Positions 8,576 through 17,061 of a stretch of DNA of 64,000 bases are shown piece by piece (the stretch's first letter is position 1; each line of letters starts with the position of its first letter). The DNA is taken from NCBI GenBank assembly GCA_947503145.1, contig CANNCP010000004.1:186001-250000 (forward strand). The letters are read 5' to 3'. The DNA is from an uncultured Roseovarius sp. (GTDB taxonomy: Bacteria > Pseudomonadota > Alphaproteobacteria > Rhodobacterales > Rhodobacteraceae). A model generated the notes under the pieces. The model worked only from the letters and a program-made list of their open reading frames with translations. It was not told where the DNA came from and searched no databases. The position numbers and the translations under genes were made by a program.

Positions 8576-9436
8576 TCAGCCGCCGGATTTGTCGCGCTGG
8601 ACCACGACGCTGATCAACGCCAGAAGACCCGAGCCGACAATCAGGACGAACGACACGGCGTTCAGCACCGGGGTAGAGCCGACCTTGGCCATGCGGTCAT
8701 ACATCGTGATGGTCAGCGGCGATTCAGACCCGACGAGAAAGAGCGTGGTGTTGAAATTCTCGAAACTCACCAGAAATGCCACGATACCCGCCGCGATCAT
8801 CGCCGGCCGCAGGAACGGCAGCGTGACGGTGCGCAGCACCTGCACGCGACTTGCCCCCAGGTTCAGTGCGGCCTCTTCCATCGTATAGTCGAATTTCTTC
8901 AGCCGCGCGGTGATCACCAGCGAGGTGATCGTGGTGATGAACGAAAACTGTCCGAACACGACCAGCAGGATACCGGGCCTGAGAAAATCCAGCTCCATAT
9001 TGTAATTATCCTCCAGCCCGTTGGCGATGTTGCTCGCCATGACGAGGATGGAAATCCCCAGAATGACCCCCGGAATGACCAGCGGCAGGATCATCAGGAT
9101 GTAAAAGAAATTCTTGCCCGGAAAGGTGCCGCGCACGAAGAGAAACGCATTGGTCGTGCCGACAAAGACCGACAGGGCTGACACTATCGCACCGATGATC
9201 GCGGAATAGTACAGCCCGCGCAGCAACCTGCGATCATGGAACATGCCCAGCTTTGGCTCGGTATCATTAAAGAACCAGTCCAGCGTGAAACCCTGCCATG
9301 GCAAGGCAGGGAAAAGGGAATCGTTGAACGCGAAAGCCGCCGCCGCCACCAGCGGGGCCGCGAGAAAGATGAAGAACGCGACCACATAGGCGCGGTAGCC
9401 GATGAGGAGTGCCTTGTTCTGGGTTGCGACTGCCAT
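8576..9436 (-). CDS. PotC-type ABC transporter permease (second transporter)
   Basis: This is the inner-membrane permease subunit of the second polyamine/opine-type transporter, 286 residues with about six transmembrane segments. The EAA loop EEAALNLGASRVQVLRTVTLPFL is present. It starts MAVATQNKALLIGYRAYVVAFFIFLAAPL and follows the PotB-type gene by 16 bp. It ends 13 bp before the GMC gene, so the oxidoreductases appear to be part of the transport operon. Confidence 0.9.
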   Translation of the reverse strand: MAVATQNKALLIGYRAYVVAFFIFLAAPLVAAAAFAFNDSLFPALPWQGFTLDWFFNDTEPKLGMFHDRRLLRGLYYSAIIGAIVSALSVFVGTTNAFLFVRGTFPGKNFFYILMILPLVIPGVILGISILVMASNIANGLEDNYNMELDFLRPGILLVVFGQFSFITTITSLVITARLKKFDYTMEEAALNLGASRVQVLRTVTLPFLRPAMIAAGIVAFLVSFENFNTTLFLVGSESPLTITMYDRMAKVGSTPVLNAVSFVLIVGSGLLALISVVVQRDKSGG

Positions 9437-9452
9437 TTCTCTGCCTTCCCCT

Positions 9453-10319
9453 TCAGCTCTTTGCGACCGTGTTGGCCAGTGTCTGACCCGTCAGCTTCAG
9501 CCCCAGCCACACCACCAGCGATGTGAAGGTCAGCAGCAGGAAGCCGAAGGTCGCGCCGCTCTCCCAATTGAACCGCATGATGAACTGGTTATAGATCTGT
9601 TCAGTGAACCAGCTGGAGTTTTTCCCGCCCAGCAGGATCGGCGTCAGGTAACTGCCCGCTGTCAGCATGAACACGACGATGCAGCCAGACACGATGCCGG
9701 GCATGGCATAGGGCACGATGATCTTGCGCAGCACGGTAAAGCCGCTGCCGCCCAGATTGTACCCGGCCTCGATCATGTCATCGCCCATCCCGTCCAGCGT
9801 GGACACCAGCGGCACGATCATGAACAGGATCACCGTGTAAACCAGACCGATGATCACCGTGATATCATTATAGAGAAATTCGATCGGCTGGCTGATCAGT
9901 CCTGTATATTGCAGGAAGTTCGACACGACGCCGGTCTCGCGCAGCAGCAGGATCCAGCCGAAGGCCCGGATAAGGTCGCTGACCCAGAGCGGAATGAGGC
10001 ATAGCAGGAACAGCGCCCCGCGTGACCTCCGTCCTGCGATCTTGGCGATATAGTAGGCGATGGGGAACCCGATCAACAGCGCCAGAAAAGTGACCAGGAT
10101 CGACATCGACCCGGTGCGCAGCAGCGTGTTCCAGTAGATCGGCTCCTGAATGAAGTCGATATAGTTGCCAAAACCGAATTCGTAGACACGCGGCGCGATC
10201 TTCTCGCGCAATGACAGCGCGACGATGCCGATATGCGGCAGGATGATCAGCAAAAGAAGCCAGAGCGCAAACGGCGCAAAGAGCAGGATCAGCGAGAGAC
10301 GTTTGATGTCGCTTTGCAT
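9453..10319 (-). CDS. PotB-type ABC transporter permease (second transporter)
   Basis: This is the partner permease of 288 residues, MQSDIKRLSLILLFAPFALWLLLLIILPHIGI, with multiple hydrophobic helices and the coupling loop EAGYNLGGSGFTVLRKIIVPYAMPG. The EAA motif is degenerate (IEAGYNLGG), as is often the case in PotB homologues. Spacing is 8 bp to the ATPase gene and 16 bp to the PotC-type gene, consistent with one transcript. Confidence 0.9.
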   Translation of the reverse strand: MQSDIKRLSLILLFAPFALWLLLLIILPHIGIVALSLREKIAPRVYEFGFGNYIDFIQEPIYWNTLLRTGSMSILVTFLALLIGFPIAYYIAKIAGRRSRGALFLLCLIPLWVSDLIRAFGWILLLRETGVVSNFLQYTGLISQPIEFLYNDITVIIGLVYTVILFMIVPLVSTLDGMGDDMIEAGYNLGGSGFTVLRKIIVPYAMPGIVSGCIVVFMLTAGSYLTPILLGGKNSSWFTEQIYNQFIMRFNWESGATFGFLLLTFTSLVVWLGLKLTGQTLANTVAKS

Positions 10320-10327
10320 ATCCTACC

Positions 10328-11440
10328 TCACACCGCAAAACACATGGTCTGCTGCGTCGACCAGCTGAGGCGCACCGCGTCGCCTTTTCGCAGATCTTCG
10401 GGCCCCCCGGTCACGACCACATCGGCCTCGATCAGTTCGGCGCTGGGGCCACGTACCAGTACCCGGCTGTTAGCGCCGTTAAAGAGGACGGAATCAACCG
10501 TGCCGGTCAGGGTGTTGTCCGCATTCCCCGCAGCCCCTTCCGTCTGGGCGGTGATGAATTCGGGGCGCACGAAAATCTCGACTGCCTGGCCCGCACTCAG
10601 CGCTTCACCCTCGCGGCGCTTGCAGATCATCGTCAGCCCGGCCTCGGTCTCGACGCGTGCGCTGTCTGATCCGACCTCGGCCACCTTGCCCTTCCAGCGG
10701 TTCGAGTCGCCCACGAACCCCGCGACAAAACTGGTCGCCGGGTTGTGATACAGTGCCTCTGGCCGCCCGATCTGTTCGAACCGGCCATTGTTCATGATCG
10801 CCACGTGATCGGACATCACCAGCGCCTCTGACTGGTCATGGGTGATGTAGACAAACGTGGTGTTGAACTGGTGCTGCAAGAGTTTCAGCTCGATCTTCAT
10901 CGCTTCGCGCAGTTTCAGGTCCAGCGCGCCCAGCGGCTCGTCCAGCAGCAGCACATCAGGGTCCAGTACCATGCAGCGCGCAATCGCGATCCGCTGTTTT
11001 TGTCCGCCCGATAGCTGATGTATCTCGCGTTCGGCCACATCGGGCAGCGCGATCCGGTCCAGCACGTCGCGCACTTTTGGCTCGATCTCGGATTTCGGCA
11101 TGCCCGCGCAGCGCAGCCCGTAGGCGATGTTGTCAAAGACATTCATCATCGGAAACAGCGCCAGATGCTGAAAAACCATCTTCACGTTGCGCTTGTTGGG
11201 CGGCACCTCAAGGACCGATCGCCCTTTGATCCTGATGTCGCCGCTGGTGGGTTTCTCGAACCCCGCGATCATGCGCATCAACGTGGTCTTGCCACAGCCC
11301 GAAGGGCCGAGGATCGAAAAGAACGATCCGGACGGGATTTCGAACGACACCTCTTCGACCGCACGTACAGATCCGAAATCCTTGGTGATATTGGTGCATT
11401 CCAGATCAAAGACAGCTTGGTCACTCATGGGGGCGTCCAT
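10328..11440 (-). CDS. PotA-type ABC transporter ATP-binding protein (second transporter)
   Basis: This is the ATPase of the second transporter, about 370 residues, with Walker A GPSGCGKTTLMRMIAG, signature LSGGQKQRIAIAR, Walker B VLLLDEPLGALD and THDQSEALVMSD, followed by a TOBE-type C-terminal domain. Two nearby ATGs (MDAPMSDQ at 11440 and MSDQ at 11428) both lack a convincing ribosome-binding site; the upstream one is used here and the true start is uncertain by four codons. The gene is separated from the binding-protein gene by a GC hairpin. Confidence 0.88.
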   Translation of the reverse strand: MDAPMSDQAVFDLECTNITKDFGSVRAVEEVSFEIPSGSFFSILGPSGCGKTTLMRMIAGFEKPTSGDIRIKGRSVLEVPPNKRNVKMVFQHLALFPMMNVFDNIAYGLRCAGMPKSEIEPKVRDVLDRIALPDVAEREIHQLSGGQKQRIAIARCMVLDPDVLLLDEPLGALDLKLREAMKIELKLLQHQFNTTFVYITHDQSEALVMSDHVAIMNNGRFEQIGRPEALYHNPATSFVAGFVGDSNRWKGKVAEVGSDSARVETEAGLTMICKRREGEALSAGQAVEIFVRPEFITAQTEGAAGNADNTLTGTVDSVLFNGANSRVLVRGPSAELIEADVVVTGGPEDLRKGDAVRLSWSTQQTMCFAV

Positions 11441-11460
11441 TTTGGGATATTGAAAAAGTC

Positions 11461-11490
11461 GGGGCGGCGCGCACATCGGCCCGCCGCCCC
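11461..11490. repeat. Intercistronic GC hairpin after the second binding-protein gene
   Basis: The arms GGGGCGGCG and CGCCGCCCC form a 9-bp perfect stem with a 12-base loop. It lies between the stop codon of the solute-binding gene (11506) and the start of the ATPase gene. There is no U-run. The position matches the hairpins that follow the other three binding-protein genes in this window. Confidence 0.7.
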
Positions 11491-11505
11491 AAGGATCAGG
11501 TCAGA

Positions 11506-12585
11506 TCATTCGCTGCCAGTGGCGGCCTTGATCTTTTCCAGTGTCTTGCCTTCCATGTCTTCGACTCCCGGCGGGATGTTGGCAAAGAATTTCAGGTTCG
11601 CGATGTCCGCATCGGTAAAGGCGGCATTGACGGCGGCCTTCTTGTCTGCGGGCAGCAGATCCTTGGCGCCCTTGACCGATGCGATAGCACCGGAACTGTC
11701 GGACATGATGGTGACGTTTTCAGGCTCCATCACAAAGTTGATCCACTTGTAGGCGGCATCGTCAGCCTTGCTCTTGCGTGGCAGGACAAAGGTGTCGATC
11801 CACGCCAGCGCACCGGTCTCTGGCGGCACAAACACGATATCGGGGTTCTCGCCGAACAGACGGTACGCCGTGCTGTCCCATGTCTCGGACGCGACAATCT
11901 CACCCGACAGCATCATCGCAGACAGGTCATCGCCACCCTTCCAGTAGGCCTTGATGTTGGATTTGCAGGCGATCAGCACCTCGGCCACCTCATCCAGCAC
12001 CTTCTGGTATTCGTCCAGATCGGCATAGGCCGCGAACGGATCCTTGCCCATCGCAAAGGCTGTGCCCAGCAGGATCGTCCGCGTCAGGCGCATCGAGGTC
12101 TTGCCCTCGTAGGCCGGATCGCACAGGTCATCCCAGCCGTTGATCTCGGGGGCCAGTGCCTTGTTCTTCATCAGCCCCGAGGTGCCCCACAGATGCGGCA
12201 CGGCATAAACTTCGCCGTCCATCGTGGCGTTGGCCTTGACGCCGTTCAACAGCGAGGGATCCATCGCATCGGTGTTGATCTGGCTCAGATCCATCGGCTT
12301 GTAGATGTCATACTCCAGTTGCGCGGCATAGATCCGGTCGTGGCTGGGCTGGGCCAGGTCAAAACCGGCACCACCCGTGGCGCGCAGCTTGGCGATCATT
12401 TCCTCGTTGTTGGAAAATGTCACCTCGACGTTGATGTCGGGATACTTCTCCTCGAATTTCTGGATCAGCTCCTCGGGGGCGTAAGAGCCCCAGGTCAGCA
12501 GGCGTAGCGTCTCGGCCGAGCCGACCGACGCCGTTCCCAGCATCAACGCGGCGACCAGCCCCGTGGTTTTCAGTGTTTTGATCAT
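11506..12585 (-). CDS. PotD-type periplasmic solute-binding protein (second transporter)
   Basis: This is the periplasmic receptor of the second transporter. The 359-residue protein has a Sec signal peptide, MIKTLKTTGLVAALMLGTASVGSA, with cleavage predicted before ETLRLLTWGSYAPEEL; that mature start is characteristic of the PotD/PotF group. The track start 64 codons upstream is rejected because GGGAGGATCAA lies directly before the ATG at 12585. It is the first gene of a six-gene operon (SBP, ATPase, two permeases, GMC, DAO oxidase) and is preceded by a three-box element shared with the divergent enolase promoter. Polyamine specificity is a family inference. Confidence 0.88.
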   Translation of the reverse strand: MIKTLKTTGLVAALMLGTASVGSAETLRLLTWGSYAPEELIQKFEEKYPDINVEVTFSNNEEMIAKLRATGGAGFDLAQPSHDRIYAAQLEYDIYKPMDLSQINTDAMDPSLLNGVKANATMDGEVYAVPHLWGTSGLMKNKALAPEINGWDDLCDPAYEGKTSMRLTRTILLGTAFAMGKDPFAAYADLDEYQKVLDEVAEVLIACKSNIKAYWKGGDDLSAMMLSGEIVASETWDSTAYRLFGENPDIVFVPPETGALAWIDTFVLPRKSKADDAAYKWINFVMEPENVTIMSDSSGAIASVKGAKDLLPADKKAAVNAAFTDADIANLKFFANIPPGVEDMEGKTLEKIKAATGSE

Positions 12586-12631
12586 TTGATCCTCCCTTGT
12601 GTACGGCACAGACGCACCGCTATTCTTAATC

Positions 12632-12637
12632 ATATTA
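12632..12637 (-). promoter_or_regulatory. Candidate -10 element of the second transporter operon
   Basis: TAATAT on the minus strand lies 47 bp upstream of the solute-binding gene start. A 17-bp spacer would place the -35 region (AATCAA) on top of the proximal AGACCAAT operator box, an arrangement typical of regulator-dependent promoters. The -35 match is poor, so activation by the adjacent MocR protein is plausible. Confidence 0.4.
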
Positions 12638-12657
12638 CCGCCAAAGCTTAGGCGTTG

Positions 12658-12703
12658 ATTGGTCTGCCGCTCATATCCATTATGGAAAATTGCGTAGACC
12701 AAT
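12658..12703. promoter_or_regulatory. Three-box MocR operator candidate, copy 1 (transporter promoter)
   Basis: Read toward the transporter operon (minus strand), the element is ATTGGTCT, 14 bp, AATGGA, 10 bp, AGACCAAT. The two outer boxes are perfect inverted repeats with starts 38 bp apart. The same arrangement with identical spacing occurs upstream of the enolase-superfamily gene at 14215-14260. It begins directly after the stop codon of the mocR gene and ends about 72 bp before the transporter start. Confidence 0.7.
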
Positions 12704-14185
12704 TCACACCTGCAGCGCGGGCAGTTCTCGCAGCACCCTGATACCTGTCCGAATCTCGTCCGGGCCGGTGCTGCCAAAGCCCAGTACTAATCCACTGTAA
12801 CAAAGAGGCGACAGCGCGTAACGGCTAATCGGTACGATTGTGACACCCGCGCCGCGCGCTTGCTCAATCAGCGCGTCCACATCCACCCGGTCATCCAGCA
12901 GCGCAGTGGTGTGGAAGCCGCTGGTCGTCGGCTGCACCCTTATTGTTTCCGGCAGCGTCGCCGCCTCTTCGATAAGGGTCTCGTAACGCGCCTTGTAGAG
13001 CCGCCGCATGATCCGGATATGCGTCGCGAACTGCCCTTCATCCATGAAATCGGCAACGCTTGCCTGGATCGCGGTCGGCGGCGAACTGATCCAGCTGGCA
13101 AAGAGGCGATCGAACGCCGTGACCAGACTGCGCGGGATCAGCACGAAACCCAGCCGCAGCGACGGGAACAGCGTCTTGGAAAAGGTGCCGACATAAAGGA
13201 CGCGGTCCTCGGTATCGATACTCTTGAGCGGCGGCATCGGGCGGTCACCAAAGTAGAATTCGCCGTCATAATCATCCTCGATGATCAGCGCCTGCGCCGC
13301 GTTCGCCGCCTCCAGAAGTTCCAGCCGCCGGGCCAGCGACATGACGTGTCCCAGCGGCTGCTGGTGCGACGGCGTGACAAAGGCCAGCCGGAAATGCGGC
13401 GCCTTGGCGCGCCCTTCCTCGACATCAAGCCCGCCATCGCCCACGTTTATAGGCACAAGGTCCGCGCCTGCGGCAACCAGCGCATTACGCGCGCCGATGG
13501 CGCCCGGATTTTCATACCAGACCCTGTCGCCGGGATTGAGCAGCACCCGCCCGATCAGCGAGAAAGCCTGTTGCGCACCGCCGGTCACGAAAATCTGATC
13601 CGGATCGCATTTGATCCCCCTGGTGGCATTGAGGTGGCTGGCAATCGCCCGGCGCAGGCCGGGATGGCCCGCAGGCGGGCCGTACCCCATGACCGTTGCC
13701 CGGTCACCGCGCAGGTGCCGCGCCGAGATACGCGCCCAATGCGCGATGGGAAAGGCGTCGAGCGCTGGCAGCGCCGTCACGAACGCCCCCGCGCTGTGCG
13801 GCAGCCATTCGCGCGGCGCGTAGGCTTCGAACGCATGGTCGATCGTATGGGACAGGCGCGGTGCCGGGGCTGCCACGCCGGGCAGACCCGTCGCAGGCGG
13901 CACCGGGCGCTGATGCTCCAGGATATCACTGACAAAGGTGCCGGCACCCACCCGCGAGACCAGCATCCCCTCGGCCGCCAGCCGCTCGACCGCGTCGATG
14001 ACCGTGGTACGCGACACGCCGATCTCGCGCGCCAGAATGCGGCTGGCGGGCAGACGATCCCCCGGTCCCAAGCCCCCCGACAAGATGATGTCGCGCAACG
14101 CAAGGTATAGCTGCACACTCACCTTCCTGGGGGCCGTCCGATCAATAAGAATCGATGACAAGAGCGCTCCAGCCTGCTGCTTCAT
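12704..14185 (-). CDS. MocR-type GntR regulator with aminotransferase domain
   Basis: This is a PLP-dependent transcription factor of the MocR/GabR/PdxR group, about 493 residues. The N-terminal winged helix (PRKVSVQLYLALRDIILSGGLGPGDRLPASRILAREIGVSRTTV, about residues 17-60) is followed by a fold-type-I aminotransferase domain. The PLP lysine motif YVGTFSKTLFPSLRLGFV and IIEDDYDGEFYFGDRP are visible. The ATG at 14185, preceded by TGAGGA, is preferred to the TTG two codons upstream. It lies between the transporter operon it probably controls and a divergent enolase gene, and identical operator-like elements flank it. Such regulators usually sense an amino acid or amine through PLP. Confidence 0.9.
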   Translation of the reverse strand: MKQQAGALLSSILIDRTAPRKVSVQLYLALRDIILSGGLGPGDRLPASRILAREIGVSRTTVIDAVERLAAEGMLVSRVGAGTFVSDILEHQRPVPPATGLPGVAAPAPRLSHTIDHAFEAYAPREWLPHSAGAFVTALPALDAFPIAHWARISARHLRGDRATVMGYGPPAGHPGLRRAIASHLNATRGIKCDPDQIFVTGGAQQAFSLIGRVLLNPGDRVWYENPGAIGARNALVAAGADLVPINVGDGGLDVEEGRAKAPHFRLAFVTPSHQQPLGHVMSLARRLELLEAANAAQALIIEDDYDGEFYFGDRPMPPLKSIDTEDRVLYVGTFSKTLFPSLRLGFVLIPRSLVTAFDRLFASWISSPPTAIQASVADFMDEGQFATHIRIMRRLYKARYETLIEEAATLPETIRVQPTTSGFHTTALLDDRVDVDALIEQARGAGVTIVPISRYALSPLCYSGLVLGFGSTGPDEIRTGIRVLRELPALQV

Positions 14186-14214
14186 TGGCAAAATTCCTCA
14201 GTATAGCATGAAAA

Positions 14215-14260
14215 ATTGGACTGACGTTTTGGCGGCAATGGACCTACTGTAGAGACCAAT
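14215..14260. promoter_or_regulatory. Three-box MocR operator candidate, copy 2 (enolase-superfamily promoter)
   Basis: Read on the plus strand the element is ATTGGACT, 14 bp, AATGGA, 10 bp, AGACCAAT. It matches copy 1 at 12658-12703 in box sequence (one difference) and in every spacing. It lies in the divergent region between mocR and the enolase-superfamily gene, about 81 bp before the latter, so it may serve activation of the enzyme gene and autoregulation of the regulator. Confidence 0.7.
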
Positions 14261-14341
14261 TCTAAGTATGGTCAATGCCATGTTGGCGCGCGACCTGAAA
14301 CAGTCCGCCCCGGAACGCCCACCATTACCCTCGGAAACCCC

Positions 14342-15448
14342 ATGAAAATCACCTCAATCGAAACCTTCACCGACGAATTCATCTGCTTTACCCGCGTAAC
14401 CGCCGAGGATGGCGCGCAGGGCTGGGGACAGGTCGCGCCCTACTATGCCGACATCACGGCGCATGTGGTCCACCGACAAGTGGCACCCTATGCGCTGGGT
14501 CGGGACACAGGCGACATCGACGCCATCCTGGAGACGGTCCGCGACCGCGAGCACAAATTCCCTGGCTCCTACCTGCGCCGGGCGATGGGTGGCCTCGACA
14601 CGGCGTTGTGGGACATGCGCGGGCGGCGCGAGGGCAAGCCGGTCTGCGCCCTGATCGGCGGCACGCCCGGCCCGATACGTGCTTATGGCTCATCAATGAA
14701 ACGCGACATCACCCCCCGCGATGAGGCGGACCGGCTGGTCCGGTTGCGCGACGAAAAGGGCTTTGACGCGTTCAAGTTCCGCATCGGCGCCGAGGTCGGA
14801 CATGATCAGGACGAATGGCCCGGCCGTACCGAAGAGATCGTGCCGACCATGCGCCGCGCGATGGGCGACGACATCGCACTGCTGGTGGATGCCAATTCCT
14901 GCTACTCGCCCGCCAAGGCCATCGAGGTGGCCCGGATGCTGGAGCAGCACGGCATCTCGCATTTCGAAGAGCCTTGCCCCTACTGGGAGTTCGCCCAGAC
15001 CAAGGAGGTGACCGACGCGCTCGATATTGACGTGTCCGGCGGCGAACAGGACTGCATGATGGCCAACTGGCGTAGCATGATCGACGGGCGTGTAGTGGAC
15101 ATATTACAGCCCGATATCTGCTATCTCGGCGGCCTCAGCCGCACGCTGCACGTGGCAAAGATGGCCGAGGCGGCGGGCCTGCCGATCACGCCCCACGCGG
15201 CCAATCTGTCAATGGTTACGCTGTTCACCATGCATCTGCTGCGGGCGATTCCAAACGCGGGAAAATATCTGGAATTCTCCATCGAGGGGCTGGATTACTA
15301 CCCTTGGCAGGACAAGATTTTCGCGAGCGATCCCTATGAGATCATAGACGGACATGCGACGGTTACGGACGTGCCGGGCTGGGGCGTGGAGGTCAACCCC
15401 GAGTGGCTGGCAAAAGCGGCGTACCGGGTGAGTGAACTGGACGGGTAA
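14342..15448 (+). CDS. Enolase-superfamily (mandelate racemase/muconate lactonising-like) enzyme
   Basis: This is a metal-dependent racemase, dehydratase or cycloisomerase of the enolase superfamily, 368 residues. The N-terminal capping domain (MKITSIETFTDEFICFTRVT) is followed by a barrel with FKFRIG (Lys145, Arg147), metal ligands Asp183 (LVDANS), Glu209 (FEEPCP) and Glu235 (SGGEQD), and the Asp258/His285 (ILQPDI, TPHAAN) pair typical of the mandelate-racemase subgroup. The presence of a KxR motif rather than KxK argues for a dehydratase- or racemase-like member, but the substrate is open. It is divergent from mocR and carries the shared operator, so it should act in the same pathway as the transporter and oxidoreductases. 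Confidence 0.88.
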   Translation: MKITSIETFTDEFICFTRVTAEDGAQGWGQVAPYYADITAHVVHRQVAPYALGRDTGDIDAILETVRDREHKFPGSYLRRAMGGLDTALWDMRGRREGKPVCALIGGTPGPIRAYGSSMKRDITPRDEADRLVRLRDEKGFDAFKFRIGAEVGHDQDEWPGRTEEIVPTMRRAMGDDIALLVDANSCYSPAKAIEVARMLEQHGISHFEEPCPYWEFAQTKEVTDALDIDVSGGEQDCMMANWRSMIDGRVVDILQPDICYLGGLSRTLHVAKMAEAAGLPITPHAANLSMVTLFTMHLLRAIPNAGKYLEFSIEGLDYYPWQDKIFASDPYEIIDGHATVTDVPGWGVEVNPEWLAKAAYRVSELDG

Positions 15449-15498
15449 ACGCAGGTCTTTAATCCGGCAACTTCACGCGGCCTACACTCCAACAAAAA

Positions 15499-15528
15499 AG
15501 GCCCGTGCGGATCACTCCGCACGGGCCT
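15499..15528 (-). terminator. Rho-independent terminator of gabT
   Basis: A perfect 12-bp stem, AGGCCCGTGCGG/CCGCACGGGCCT, with a six-base loop is followed on the minus strand by a run of T (CCTTTTTTG). It lies between the convergent enolase-type and gabT genes. The U-run orientation fits termination of the gabT transcript. Confidence 0.9.
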
Positions 15529-15565
15529 GATCTACTCGGTCAGCCAAAACTCAGGCCGCTCTGGA

Positions 15566-16840
15566 CTACTTGCGCACCGCTTCAATCGACGCCTCAAGGA
15601 TATCCAGCCCTTCGGCGAACACCTCGTCCTGCACCGTGATCGGCGCCAGGAAGCGGATGACGTTGCCATAGACGCCGCAGCTCAGCAGGATCAGCCCGCG
15701 CTTTTGTGCCTCGGCACGGATCGCGTTCACCATCTCGGGATTCGGCGATTTGCCGTCGGCCGTGTTGAACTCGGCCGCGACCATGAAGCCGGGACCGCGC
15801 ACATCGATGATCTCGGGTGTGGTGGCGCGGATCGATTCTAGCCGCTGCTTGAGCCGCGAGCCCAACTCGTTGGCGCGCGCACACAGGTCTTCTTCCTCGA
15901 TCACGTCGAGCACGGCATTGGCCGCCGCGATACCCAGCGGGTTGCCCCCATAGGTGCCGCCCAGACCGCCGGGATGGGCCGCATCCATCAGATCCGCGCG
16001 CCCGGTCAGCGCCGCCAGCGGCAGACCGCCCGCCAGCCCCTTGGCCATCGTGGTGATGTCGGCGGCCACATCGTAGCCCTCCATCGCAAAGAGGTGCCCG
16101 GTCCGGGCAAAACCGGTCTGCACCTCATCGGCAATCATGACGATACCATGCTCGTCGCACAGCTTGCGCAGGCCGCGCATCAACTCGACAGGTGCGGGGT
16201 AGAAACCGCCCTCGCCCTGCACCGGCTCGATGATGATCGCGGCGACGCGGTTGGGGTCGAGATCGGCCTTGAAGAGCTTGGTCAGCGCGCCCAGCGCCTC
16301 GTCCACGCCGGTGCCGTGCAGCTCGATCGGGAACGGCACGTGATAGACATCGGGCATCATCGCGCCAAAGCCTTTCTTGTACGGCACCACCTTGCCCGTG
16401 AGCGACATGCCCATGAAGGTCCGGCCGTGGAACGCCCCGCCAAAGGCGATGACAGCCGGGCGCTGGGTGGCAATCCGCGCGACCTTGATCGCGTTCTCGA
16501 CGGCTTCGGCACCGGTGGTCACGAACACGGTCTTTTTCTCGAAATTTCCCGGAACCTTTTGGTTCAGGCGTTCGGCCAGACGGACGTAATTCTCGTAGGG
16601 CAATACCTGATGGCAGGTGTGGGTGAAACGCGCGGCCTGTTCTGACACGGCGGCCATGACCCTGGGGTGGCAGTGGCCGGTGTTGACCACCGCGATGCCG
16701 GCAGCAAAGTCGATATAGCGATTGCCCTCCACGTCCCAGACTTCGGAATTCAGCGCGCGATCCACATAGATCTGGGTCATCATGCCCACGCCCTGACTGA
16801 CGGCAGCCTCGCGGCGCTTTGCGATGTCAGCGTTCAACAT
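15566..16840 (-). CDS. gabT: 4-aminobutyrate--2-oxoglutarate aminotransferase
   Basis: This enzyme converts 4-aminobutyrate (and related omega-amino acids) with 2-oxoglutarate into succinate semialdehyde and glutamate, using PLP in the cytoplasm. The 424-residue protein starts MLNADIAKRREAAVSQGVGMMTQIYVDRAL and carries YIDFAAGIAVVNTGHCHP, the cofactor-binding stretch IADEVQTGFARTGHLFAMEGYDVAADITTMAKGLAGGLPLAAL (catalytic Lys in MAKGL), and GGTYGGNPLGIAAA. Length and motifs match GabT closely. It is transcribed alone, with its own terminator. GABA is an end product of putrescine breakdown, so its position next to polyamine-type transporters and an amine oxidase is coherent, although co-regulation is not shown. 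Confidence 0.88.
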   Translation of the reverse strand: MLNADIAKRREAAVSQGVGMMTQIYVDRALNSEVWDVEGNRYIDFAAGIAVVNTGHCHPRVMAAVSEQAARFTHTCHQVLPYENYVRLAERLNQKVPGNFEKKTVFVTTGAEAVENAIKVARIATQRPAVIAFGGAFHGRTFMGMSLTGKVVPYKKGFGAMMPDVYHVPFPIELHGTGVDEALGALTKLFKADLDPNRVAAIIIEPVQGEGGFYPAPVELMRGLRKLCDEHGIVMIADEVQTGFARTGHLFAMEGYDVAADITTMAKGLAGGLPLAALTGRADLMDAAHPGGLGGTYGGNPLGIAAANAVLDVIEEEDLCARANELGSRLKQRLESIRATTPEIIDVRGPGFMVAAEFNTADGKSPNPEMVNAIRAEAQKRGLILLSCGVYGNVIRFLAPITVQDEVFAEGLDILEASIEAVRK

Positions 16841-16945
16841 AACACTTCCTTTCAGCTATTCGGGCGACCTTGCCGCTCCGACTTTGATCCGCAGATAATA
16901 TGGTGTCCGGTTGTCCCTCATTCTAGTGGGGCTCAACCGTGGAAC

Positions 16946-17034
16946 TCACGCAGCTGCTATCACTTTCATGGCGGGCGTCATGCCGCGATGCTCATGTTGG
17001 GTCGCTCGTTGTTGTAAGTCCAGAGGGCTTTGAT
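16946..17034 (-). pseudogene. IS3-family transposase remnant (C-terminal fragment, frameshifted)
   Basis: The minus strand encodes IKALWTYNNERPNMSIA in one frame and MTPAMKVIAAA followed by a stop in another. Joined, these give the C-terminus of an IS3-group OrfB transposase (pattern LWTYNNxRPNMxIxGMTPAxKL). One base is missing between the two pieces. No upstream catalytic DDE region or terminal repeats remain. It fills most of the 221-bp gap between the FAH-family gene and gabT and marks an old insertion at the border of two catabolic modules. Confidence 0.65.
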
Positions 17035-17061
17035 GCAACAAAGCCGCTCAGGCCATAGAGG

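Noticed and set aside
12860-14110. 416-residue plus-strand ORF opposite mocR
   Set aside because: Antisense shadow; the minus strand carries clear GntR and aminotransferase motifs.
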